From: Locusta migratoria
Taxonomy: Eukaryota; Arthropoda; Insecta; Orthoptera; Acrididae
Reading direction: 5' to 3'
DNA length: 64,000 bases
NCBI GenBank assembly: GCA_026315105.1
Contig: CM048748.1
Location: forward strand, 473,521,150-473,585,149
The stretch's first letter is position 1; every line of letters begins with the position of its first letter. The notes beneath the pieces are model-generated. The model was not told the origin of the DNA. It saw nothing but the letters and a program-made list of their open reading frames with translations, and ran no database searches. A program made the position numbers and the translations under genes. Shown in pieces: positions 1 to 9,036 of this stretch.

Positions 1-670
1 TCAGTGATAGTCTCCAGTCTTTCAAAACTAAAAATGTGGGTGTAGATAAGTTTTGGCTTACTTTCAAAGACATAATATCAGTAGCAGTAGATTTATACCA
101 AATAAATTAATAAAAGCAGGGGGTGACCCCTCGTGGTACACAAAACAGGTCAGATCACTGTTGCAGGAACAAAGATAAACACATGCAAATTTTAAAGAGA
201 CACAGAATCCCCAAGACTGGCAATCTTTTACAGAAACTTGCAACCTACCACATACCTCAATGTGAGAAGCTTATAATAGTTTCTACAATGAAATCCTGTC
301 TCATAATCTGGCTGAAAATATAAAGAAATTCTGGTCATGTGTGAAGTATACTAGCGTCAAAACACAAACAATACCTTCACTAAGCGATAGCAATGGTAAT
401 ACTACCAGTGAAAGTACTGCTAAAGCGGAATTTCTAAATACAGCTTTCCGAAAAACGTTCACCAAAGACGACAAAGTGAACACTCCAGAATTCAAACCAA
501 GAACAGCTGCCAGCATGCGAAATTTAAGTCACTACACAAAAACTAATCTTCCGGGCCAGATTGTATACCACCTAGATTCCTCTCAGAGTATGCTGATGCA
601 ATAGCTCCACACTTAGCTATCATACGCAATCGATCACTCAGCGAAAGACCTGTACCCAAAGACTGGAAAG

Positions 671-1654
671 TTGCCCAAGTCACTCACTTATTCAAGAGTC
701 AATAAGAGTGATCCCCAAAATTGCAGACCCATCTCACTGGCATCGATTTGCAGTAGGATTTTGAAACATATACTGTGTTTGAACATTATGAGGTACCTTG
801 AAGAGAACGACCTATTAACCAATAGTCAATATGGATTCAGAAAGCATCGCTCTTGCGAAATATAGCTTGCCCTTTATTCACATGAAGTGATAAGTGCAAT
901 TGACAAGGGATCTCAAATCAATTCCAAATTTCTGGATTTCCGGAATGCTTTTGACACTGTACCTCACAAGTGGCTTCTAATGAAATTGCGTGGTTATGGA
1001 ATATCACCCCAATTGTGCGACTGGATTCACAATTTCCTATCAGAAAGGACACAGTTTGTAGTAATTAATGGTAAGTCGTCGAGTAAAACAGAAGTGATAT
1101 CTGGCGTTCCCCAGGGAAATGTTTTGGATCCCTTACTCTTCCTTGTGTTTATAAACAATTTAGGAGACAAACTGAATAGCTACCTTAGACTGTTCGCAGA
1201 TGATGCTGTCGTTTATTGGTTAGTGAAGTCAACAGAGGATCAAAAGCAACTGCAAAGAGATTTAGATAAAATTTCTACATGGTGTGAAAATTGGCAATTA
1301 ACACTAAATAATGAAAAGTGTGAAGTAATACACATGACCATTAAAAGAAATCCGCTGAACTTCAATTACACAATAAATCAGTCAAACCTTATGGTCGTAA
1401 ATTCTACAAAATACCTAGGAGTTACAATTATGAACAACTTAGACTGTAGAGAACACACAGAAAATACTGTGGGAAAGGCAAACCAAAGGTTACGTTTCAT
1501 TGGCAGAACGCTTCGAAGATGCACCAGCTCCACCAAAGAGACTGCCTACATTACACTTGGGCATCCTCTCCTGGAGTACTGTTGCCCCTTGTGGGATCCT
1601 CACCAGGTGGGACTGATGGAAGTCATTGAGAAGGTTCAGGGAAGGGCAGCTTGA
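671..1654 (+). pseudogene. reverse transcriptase of the CR1/L2-like element
   Basis: RNA-templated DNA synthesis for target-primed retrotransposition. The palm motifs are visible in order: FRNAFDTVPHKWLLMKLRGY (first catalytic region, about 945-1005), SGVPQG (about 1101-1118) and LFADDAVVYW (the catalytic ADD box, about 1190-1220), then the thumb motif KYLGVTI (about 1410-1430). The reading frame is interrupted by a stop near 863 and ends just before a 16-G run. A normal member would begin upstream with an APE-type endonuclease, which is not in the window. It is a dead copy. Confidence 0.85.
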
Positions 1655-1665
1655 TCAAGTTACGT

Positions 1666-1681
1666 GGGGGGGGGGGGGGGG
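1666..1681 (+). repeat. G16 homopolymer
   Basis: Sixteen consecutive G inside the 3' part of the CR1/L2-like element. It coincides with loss of the reading frame, so a slippage frameshift is the simplest reading. Confidence 0.95.
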
Positions 1682-2003
1682 AGCGTCACGGAAATATTGC
1701 ACAAATTGGGATGGAAATCATAATAAAGACATTTGTTGCGGCGAGATCTATTTACGAAATTTCAATAACCAAGTTTTACTTCTGAATGCGAAAATATTTT
1801 GCTATCACGCACCTACATAGACAGACATTACCATCCTAATAAAATAAGAGAAATCTGATCGAAAACGGAACAATTTAGGTGTTCTTTCTTCCCACGCGCT
1901 ATTAGAAAATGGAACGGTAGAGAAAGGTTATGACAGTGGTTAATGAACCCTCTGCCAGGCACTTAACTATGATTTTCAGAGTATCTATGTAGATGTAAAA
2001 AGC

Positions 2004-2640
2004 TAAGGTCTTATTAATATAATCTGCTTTGTGCATTACGACTACTGTGTTGCCCTTGTCGGCGTACACGAGTTTTGCATTTTTGTCTCTTGAGTTTTTT
2101 GGTAATTGATTTTAAAATTATTGTATCAGAGTGATGTGGGCATTTAGTTGATGCCTTCTGGGTGATTTCACCAGCCTTACAGAATTATTTGAGTTTGGCC
2201 TCCTTTGAACAACTAGAACTGTCTAAAGTGATTTTTACTTCTGCAGCTAATGAAGTAATCAACCCCTCCTGCATACTGTACTTCATGCCTTTTTCTGGCA
2301 CAGCGCTTTGCCTAGCATTGAAACTAAAATCCATCAAATTTATCAGACGATCGGCGAATTCAAATGTTCCATCATAATGGTTATTGACATTCGGGTATGA
2401 TGAGAATAAATCTCTCTTAACTTGTTCAACTTACTGTTGTGAGTTCTGCTAATCAATTGGTTGTTTTCCCACATATTCAAATTTATCAATGTCAAAAAAT
2501 CCTGATAGCTTTGAAATAACCCTTGAAAGCTTGCGCATTCAAACAGTCTTTTTCTTTATACCAACGTTTAATTTCGCTGGTTATGATTGTCTTGGCGGAT
2601 TTGAATAACATAATGTGGGCACTCTCAAATTTCTTAACAT
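2004..2640 (-). pseudogene. Penelope-like element, N-terminal fragment
   Basis: Read on the minus strand, this holds the start of a PLE reverse transcriptase. The motif ADKGNTVVVM (about 2030-2060) is the family's characteristic first block, and upstream lies a segment ending FNARQSAVPEKGMKYSM (about 2280-2330) that aligns with the N-terminus of the PLE at 25.6-25.9 kb (FSNEEMRLLNKGPSFSV). Stops break it. It is cut at 2004, where the CR1/L2-like copy ends. Confidence 0.7.
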
Positions 2641-2764
2641 TCATATATTTATGCGTGTAAATTGGGATCAATATCTAAGACACTGCTTATTGTAAATAAT
2701 GTTCACTGAGGCGTTCATAATCTTGTGCTTTATCTGCATGGATGACACCACCATTCTTGCAGCT

Positions 2765-3030
2765 GGACAAAGATATTTCCAATCCATGGTCTACAATGAT
2801 CAGTAAGAATAAATATAACTTCAATAAAAATCTGTCTTGATTGCAGATAGTTTTATTCTTAAATGACGTGTTTTGCCCTTTAGATTATCTGCATTTCAGA
2901 ATTTACACAAAGTTGCAAGGTGGAATTACAAAATGGGAATTGTGGAACATGGGCTTATTTTGTACTAAGTAGATAGTATAAATGATAAACTAAGCTTACA
3001 AGGTGCTCTCCACAGTGTGACACCATGTTT
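2765..3030 (+). repeat. PLE terminal repeat, left arm of an inverted pair
   Basis: This arm is the reverse complement, with modest divergence, of 3735-4008. Shared landmarks are the tttccaatccatgg block at the outer end, attatctgcat and tttacacaaa in the middle, and aaggtgctctc followed by gtgtgacac at the inner end. Such repeats in direct or inverted orientation are typical of PLE copies. Confidence 0.8.
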
Positions 3031-3310
3031 GCGGTGTTTTTATCAGAATGCCCAGCTGTATATATAGGACAAACAGGACAGATTTTCAAAGTATGTTTTG
3101 TCGTGCATCTTCTCACAAAAAAGAAGGATAACTCAACATGTGGAACATGAATGGTCTACCATTGACAACATGCAAATATTACATATTGTGCAGAAGGGGC
3201 AGAAGTTAAATTTATTGGAAGTATGAGAGACAGCAAAACACACTTACTTGGGACACGCACCTCCTAAATGATCAGTTGGCATGCAAAGATCAAACATTTC
3301 TAAATATTGT
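3030..3310 (+). pseudogene. Penelope-like element, GIY-YIG endonuclease remnant
   Basis: The plus strand encodes CPAVYIGQTGQIFK (about 3048-3092), the second half of the GIY-YIG nuclease motif that PLEs carry after the reverse transcriptase, then a short C-terminal stretch ending near 3310. It starts directly after the left terminal-repeat arm and opposes the minus-strand N-terminal fragment at 2004-2640, so this locus mixes orientations. Confidence 0.65.
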
Positions 3311-3734
3311 GACGACTCTATTCAAATAAAGTACTGTAATACCTTTGATTGTTTTTGTTGATACTTTAAAATAAATCAACTTCTGTTCTGGTTAATAACC
3401 TCCCTCTCATTAAATTTGTATTCAAATAGCTAGAATCAATCTGTCCCATCTTTTACACTGGCTTCCTATGCCACTCCCTACCCACACTCCCTAAGTTAGT
3501 CTGTACAAGTTGGCAGATCAGCACACCATGCCCTCCCACCGCCCGTCATCACAACCGTAAACATGGGGTTATCTTGTGTCTTCAGAGACTGCTGCTCTGT
3601 TAAGGTAATTTAACATCGGTTTTTCGCTTTTTACATCTTTACCAACTACATTTCAACTCTAATTCGTCATTACTGGATCATTTGTAGGGCTAAAAAGAAA
3701 TCCAAAATTCCAAAAACATATCACAAACCAACTT

Positions 3735-4008
3735 ACAGTGTCACACCACAGAGAGCACCTTGTAACCTTAGTTTATCATTTATACTATCTACTTAGCACA
3801 AAATAATCCCATGTCCCACTACCCCCGTTTTGTAATTCCGCCTTGTAATTTTGTGTAAATTCTGCCATGCAGATAATCTGACAATGCCCTGTTAAAGGGT
3901 GAAACATGTCATTAAACAATAAAACAATCGGCAATCAAGATGTTTTTTTATTGACGAAATATTTATTCACGCTGATTGCCGTACACCATGGATTGGAAAT
4001 CATTTCTG
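3735..4008 (-). repeat. PLE terminal repeat, right arm of an inverted pair
   Basis: Partner of the arm at 2765-3030. On the plus strand it holds a hammerhead-like core at 3878-3910 (see separate entry). The 425 bp between the GIY-YIG remnant and this arm (3310-3735) hold no recognisable gene. Confidence 0.8.
3876..3912 (+). ncRNA. degenerate hammerhead-ribozyme-like motif in a PLE terminal repeat
   Basis: CTGACAA (3878-3884) is followed by a short hairpin (CCCT, GTTAA loop, AGGG), then GAAA (3901-3904) and, four bases on, TC as a possible cleavage site. Hammerhead ribozymes are established components of PLE terminal repeats. The core should read CTGANGA, so the second-last G is A here and the motif is probably inactive. 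Confidence 0.4.
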
Positions 4009-4520
4009 TAAATTTTAATGTACTATAATCAGATTTTTAATGACTTCATGGATTGTTTGCACATAAAAATTTTAACTTTTCTTCAAATGTAAAAAGTATT
4101 TTCTACTATTTTCAAGGTATATAACTTTTTGTAAACATCTATTTCTCCTGTAATTTGTGAGTTACCACTAATTACAAATAACACACATCATAAGATGGTG
4201 ACTTTGATCACTAAAACCAGTCATGAGTAAATAAATGTAAAACTGTGATCTTGGCTACACTTCCTTTTCGGAGTAGTTATTAAATGTGCCTCACGTCTTC
4301 AAATGAACTTGGTCTAAAAACAACAAACTTCTTCATTGTGTTTCCTGGAAAGATGCGAGGAAAAGATATAATGTTGATCACATTAAAAAAAAGGGGGGGG
4401 GATCATTTATTTCTCATGGCCACTTTGCACTCACTGCATTCTTCACTTAGGATGAATACATGTAAAAAAAAATTACATTAAGAAGGTAAAGAGTACACTC
4501 AGCTCAGCACCTTTAAGCAT
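4009..4520. other. AT-rich region without recognisable gene
   Basis: Contains a mixed A/G run (4384-4400) and no supported coding sequence. It lies downstream of the SNRNP25 poly(A) signal. Confidence 0.6.
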
Positions 4521-4526
4521 TTTATT
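4521..4526 (-). terminator. poly(A) signal of SNRNP25
   Basis: AATAAA on the minus strand, about 125 bases downstream of the SNRNP25 stop codon. It is the first canonical hexamer after the stop and gives a short 3' UTR. Confidence 0.6.
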
Positions 4527-4651
4527 AGTCAGTCTTGCCAAGAAAGCTTGATAAATCGAGGTAGTCTATGACAATATATTTACACTGAAATAGCTTCACT
4601 TATTTTAGTAAGCAAATACACCATTTAAGTATTTCATATTAACATTCAAAG

Positions 4652-4897
4652 TCAGTTTTTGACCCCTTTTTCTCTGAGCCGTTTGATAAAACTAACGTGA
4701 GATTTATTCCATATGCCCAAGTCTTCCAACAAATCATTGTCATTTTTCAGTTTCTGACCTTCAAAATACAGCCAATTATTTTTCCAAACATAGTGCCAAC
4801 TAATTTTGGTGTAGATCTTTTCACGAGCAAGCTTCAATGTCATGTGGCGACGGAAAGCTTTCTTCAAATCTAGAACAGTTGAGCCTCTTTGTGGCAC
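4652..4897 (-). CDS. SNRNP25: U11/U12 snRNP 25 kDa protein, last coding exon
   Basis: This exon encodes the C-terminal 81 residues of SNRNP25, a component of the U11/U12 di-snRNP that recognises minor (U12-type) introns in the nucleus. It carries the C-terminal half of the protein's ubiquitin-like fold. Recognisable stretches are STVLDLKKAFRRH, ISWHYVWKNNWLYFEGQKL and the C-terminal SHVSFIKRLREKG, which match the conserved family pattern of a tryptophan-rich strand and a KKLR-type ending. The acceptor is a pyrimidine-rich tract plus cag at 4898-4900, and the exon starts in phase 0 with GTG CCA CAA. The frame upstream of the acceptor stays open to an ATG at 4957, but that part is intron. The partner exon lies at 48341-48580. 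Confidence 0.92.
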   Translation of the reverse strand: MPQRGSTVLDLKKAFRRHMTLKLAREKIYTKISWHYVWKNNWLYFEGQKLKNDNDLLEDLGIWNKSHVSFIKRLREKGVKN

Positions 4898-5039
4898 CTG
4901 CAAGGGAAAAAAATCTGTTATGAAATAGATATTAATAAACCTGGTTATATTAAGCATCAGTGTCTAAAAAATCTACAAAGGCAAACACTATAGTAAGACA
5001 AATTACAGTTTTATGTCCCATCATCAGTGTAGTCTTAAG

Positions 5040-5660
5040 AGACAGGGCTAAAGATCGGATAACAAAAAAAATTGTTTCTTATTTTTTCAAAGGAACAATC
5101 TCAGCATTTGCCTTAAGTAATTGAGAGAAATTTGAACAAGTGTCCTTCCACATGCAAGACCAGTGTTTTTGACCACTATGTAGGAATCTGTGAATAGAAA
5201 ACTGAGAGGAAAAAAGTTTTATACAACCAAGCAGCAGAAGAGAACCTGTAGTAATATACATTTACTAGATTCCTACAGAAGATAGGAAAGGGTTGGACAG
5301 AAAAACTGGTATGTTTAATGGCAAAGGAACAGTCATCCACGAAATCTAAGTGTAATTCAACACAATGAGAGAACAAAAATAGATAGTTGGTACAAGAAAA
5401 CTTTTGAAATCCTAAGAACTTAAAGGAGGCATTGGTAGTAGTAGTCTAGTGAGATCTGAGCAGAAAAGAAGGCAAACAAAGTACAGAAATAAATTGTGAA
5501 GTAAGGAAAATTATCATGAGACAGATGGGTGGCAAAACCAAGTTCAATCTTGATGAGCTATTGTTGAGAGGTAAAACCTAGATAGCATGTGCAATAGAAG
5601 AAAAAAAAATGAAGGAAGACCAGTCTTCAATGTCACATTAAAGAATAAATCATTACAGGT

Positions 5661-5704
<44 letters not shown>

Positions 5705-7290
5705 GAAGGATGGGACTGTGTCATACTCAAAGGAATGCACTCAGATGCGGATTCAATCCTCTACCCCCCTGCACTGGGTCAAGTTACATACCACTGCACC
5801 ATTGTGGATAATGCTGTGCAAAATCAGAAACAAAGATAATAACAGACTGTGACTGAAGTGCTGTGTTAAGTGATGATGTGAAAATGTGGAAAGACAAATA
5901 CAAAAAGTTGTCATCATTTCTCCAGACAAGTCCAACAAATTGCAGTCTAAATTCAGCAGACAACATGAACTATACCATCAATATTGAAAATAGCTCTGAT
6001 AAGATAAATTTAAATGCTGTTTCGTCAACATTACTGAAGTCAAGTGACTTAACCCACAATAATTTTATTGTAAATTTGGAGATGAATATGTCATGTTCAA
6101 AAGTGAAACTTCAAAAGCCATAAATTAATTAAAAAATGTGTTTAGGCCATTTGACTTTTATACATGTCCTTTTGATCACAATTCCACAGAAATGTCACCT
6201 ATAGTCCAATTTAAATTACTTGCTATTTTACGTTTGTCATGTGGGGCTACACTGTACCAACATAGGTGGCCGGGTAACAATAGCTGTAGGAAACTTGGCA
6301 GGTCACATAAAAAATGCTATTAATATACTTTATTAAGTGAAGCACTGTTGTAGGAGGCAGCCAACGGTTAATGCTGGCATTGTGAAAATCTCTATTGATC
6401 AGTAACTGAACTACAGCAGTAGACGCGTTTTGTAGCCCTCAATTTAATCCCTAACCACATGTTACATACTACGTAACCGAAAAAAACGGGGGTCAACCAA
6501 ATCCAAAAGCATTCAAATAGTGATTGTTTCATTCACAACAATTACAGTTTACTTCTATGAGCAAACAGACAGGAAAAATTCTGATACAATGCTAAAAACA
6601 AATTAATTTCTCACTATCATTGCTTACCTCAAAATATCCTCACTCTGGCTAATGTTTACACAAACTGCCGTTTTACGAACCAATCAGCAAACCCACTTTG
6701 TACTTAATTACAGGATACTAACAACACAATCCAATTCCAATCCAATAAAATAATCATTGGATGAAAAATAATAGCAAATAAAAAAGGAAATATTATTATG
6801 AAAAAGATGTAGCAATGTATTATAACTTAAAAATTCAATAGTCAGCTCAAGCGCGATGCTGCCTTCTGCCTGACAGCACCTGCAGCGCAACACCTATAGT
6901 GCATGTCCTACTTGTGCTGTAAATGCTGTATCTAATGTGGTAGTAGGAAAAGAAAAAAAGAAAAGAAAATCTGAAAAAAAATAGCGTTAACATTTGGAAA
7001 TATAAGGATTCAATAGGCTAAATCACTTTAGGCACAAAGAATTTTAATCAAGCTATAAAAATTAGTTGCTTACAAGATGTTTTTGACATTGAGAATGCTC
7101 AAAGCGTGGCAGAATACCCAATGCAAAAGACGACAAAAATTCGTCATCTTTATTATAACCACCTATCAAAATTCACAGAACTTCATCTTCAATCAGCTCA
7201 GTTATTGCACACAACTTTCAAAAATTGTCATGCATACAAATACAAAAATAATTGTAGGTGATACAAATAATTTAATGTAAACTCTGTCTA
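5040..7290. other. intronic sequence without recognisable genes
   Basis: AT-rich. Apart from the dinucleotide repeat near 5.68 kb I see no supported gene or element boundary. Short open frames here are uninterrupted by chance. Confidence 0.5.
5661..5701 (+). repeat. (AC)n microsatellite
   Basis: About 20 uninterrupted AC units. Its translation gives an alternating Thr-His tract, so the open frame through it is not evidence of a gene. Confidence 0.95.
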
Positions 7291-7749
7291 CATGAAGCTA
7301 TGGTCGGTTTCCACAGGCATGAATTTCTTACACTTGCATTCCCCAGCACCACTCGTGCTAGTCAATATACGCATGAAAACAGCAAACTTGCATACTGTCA
7401 TGCCATCTTACGCATAAGTTATAAAAGTTCAAATGTGTAACTTTCTTGGACGATGTCGCATTCCCCCACCATTGCTTACAAGCTTCAGGAACTGCCGATA
7501 GGCTTTCATTCTGGCCTTGCTCGTTCAACAGAATGGAACACGAATTTAGAACTAATGTTTGTTTATGTTCATGAAGAGTTTGTGTCATACCAAAATAATG
7601 ACTTTTGTCTTTAGCTAAGTGAATCAATACTTTGTAATGTGACAAAATTACCATAAACAATGTGACATGAACATCAATTTAGAACTGACCTGCTCCTTAT
7701 AAACACTTGTACATAGAGCATGATGTAACGAAATGAATTTGAAAACATT

Positions 7750-7754
7750 GAAAC
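7750..7754. repeat. target site duplication of gypsy-A (left)
   Basis: gaaac, identical to 14593-14597 on the other side of the element. Five-base duplications are usual for Ty3/gypsy integrases. Confidence 0.8.
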
Positions 7755-8222
7755 TTTTGTGTCCCAACTTCGTCGCCGCTTTTGTGTCCCAGCCTCGTCG
7801 TAGGTGTCGGTGGCCGAGTGGAACGAGACCGACACAGTAACAAAGACAGCACGCTGGTGCAGGTACGGAGGGGAGCAGCCAGAAACTACAAACACTAGAG
7901 TCAATTAGAAAGAGATATATTTTGCACAGAATGTAACAATACTTAACTTTTATATAGTACTGCAGAATGTTGATACATAGTTGTTAGAGGCCTGCCTAGT
8001 GCCTGTACAATAGCAAAGTCTTCACTGGTGCCTTTCTGATTACGAAGGTCCTAACTGGTTGCTAACTCAGTCCGAAGTGACCGGTGTCTTTCCGTGGTGG
8101 CCACGAGCGGGGTTGCAGCAGAGGGCGCTCGTGGCTGTCGTCGTGAGAACGCCGCGCCGTGCGTGCATGGCGGCGCGCGGCGAAAGTAGGTGGCGCGCAC
8201 TTTGTACTTGTGCGACACCACA
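7755..8222 (-). mobile_element. 3' LTR of gypsy-A
   Basis: 468 bp, the same length as the 5' LTR at 14125-14592. I see three substitutions between them, so the insertion is recent. It begins TGTGGTGTCG at 8222 on the minus strand. The first 110 bp or so are also identical to the solo LTR at 43574-44037, whereas the remainder differs from that solo LTR at many positions. Confidence 0.93.
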
Positions 8223-8931
8223 GTATGCCCATTATAGGAGTATAAGGTGCACATAGCCCTCACACATTTTTACTCTGCCCAGCAATAAAGTCTGATGTTA
8301 GTTTCACTGCAATTTGCCGTGGTGGAGTAGCCGAGCGGTCTAAAGGCAAAGATAAAAGCAGGCTATGAAATCATCTCCGTTCGGCCGTATGTTCCAAACC
8401 CCACTCGCTATTATCAGTGTCAGCATTTCAATCGTACCCATCAGTTGTGCCCCAATGCAGCAAAGTTTGTCACCTGTGGTAGGGATGCCCATGTGGGCGA
8501 CTGCCCACCTTCATTCCCTCGCTGCATCAACTGCATGGGTGACCATCCTGTTAATACTCGCAAATGCCCTATTTATAAAGACAAGCGGACCATCCAGGAA
8601 ATCCGAGTCAAGGAAAAAGTTTCCACCTCTGCAGCCCACAAATTACTAGCAAGTAGAAAGCCTGCTGTGCTCCCAGCGGGTACCTACAGCAATGTCCTTT
8701 CCTCTCCTCAACCAACAAAGGAGACGGATACGCAGACGTGTGACTTTACCTTCAGTGACACAGTTGTCAGATCAGCCAGTCCAAAGATTGCCCGCATTGA
8801 CATCCCCAATGCCTTCTGCTCACTCTAAACCACAGTCCAAATCAGTTTCACAGAAATCACGGGCCACTAAGTCGGAAGCCCGTACTTCGAAAAAAGATCC
8901 TGTTCGCGAAGATTTTCTAAAAACGTCATCG
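8223..8931 (+). mobile_element. captured I-type LINE ORF1 segment inside gypsy-A
   Basis: This block is almost base-for-base the reverse complement of 42886-43573. It includes gtatg at 8223-8227, which is the target duplication (catac) belonging to the solo LTR at 43574. It therefore derives from the flank of that LTR or of a close copy. Its inner junction with the LTR fragment falls at a short shared gtcatc near 8926-8931. Open frames at 8365-8649, 8445-8828 and 8692 onwards are the LINE's ORF1 in pieces. Confidence 0.88.
8445..8828 (+). pseudogene. zinc-knuckle ORF1 fragment, captured LINE
   Basis: A gag-like nucleic-acid-binding protein fragment of an I-type LINE. CCHC-type knuckles are visible in CGRDAHVGDCPPSFPRC and CINCMGDHPVNTRKC. 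It differs from the donor copy (42968-43351) by one visible residue, Thr for Ser in the second knuckle. Out of its element it has no promoter or partner ORF2 and is a passenger. Confidence 0.75.
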
Positions 8932-9024
8932 CTCGTGGCTGTCGTGAGAACGCCGCGCCGTGTGTCCATGGCGGCGCGCGGCGAAAGTAGGTGGCGCGCA
9001 CTTTGTACTTGTGCGACACCACAC
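8932..9024 (-). mobile_element. truncated inner 3' LTR of gypsy-A
   Basis: Starts TGTGGTGTCG at 9024 directly after the polypurine tract, exactly where a 3' LTR should start, but stops after 93 bp at the LINE junction. It differs from both outer LTRs (a 3 bp deletion and changes near the ccatgg), so it is not simply a copy made in the last round of replication. Confidence 0.85.
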
Positions 9025-9036
9025 CCCTCCCCCCCA
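9025..9036 (-). promoter_or_regulatory. polypurine tract of gypsy-A
   Basis: On the minus strand a 12-base G/A run directly abuts the first base of the truncated 3' LTR. This is the standard site and position for plus-strand priming in LTR retrotransposons. Confidence 0.8.

Larger units (their letters stand above)
1..2003 (+). mobile_element. CR1/L2-like non-LTR retrotransposon, 5' end outside the window
   Basis: A non-LTR element that enters the window already past its endonuclease. Positions 123-604 read, with stops and frame changes, like the linker before reverse transcriptase; the reverse transcriptase follows at 671-1654. The 3' part is frameshifted at a 16-G run (1666-1681), after which protein similarity to the second copy at 46.1-46.8 kb resumes in another frame. 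Both copies end in the same short tail, atgtagatgtaa, which defines the 3' end near 2003. Stops at several places make it non-functional. Assignment to the CR1/L2 group is from the style of the reverse transcriptase motifs and is less certain than the non-LTR call. Confidence 0.85.

Noticed and set aside
5587..5811. Open frame through the AC repeat near 5.68 kb
   Set aside because: Its length comes from the dinucleotide repeat, which has no stops, and it has no homology or start context.
8051..8263. Open frames on both strands at the LTR starts (also 9263-9622 and 43533-43851)
   Set aside because: These lie in GC-rich LTR or gag-pol sequence and are shadows of the retrotransposon; identical frames recur in every LTR copy.
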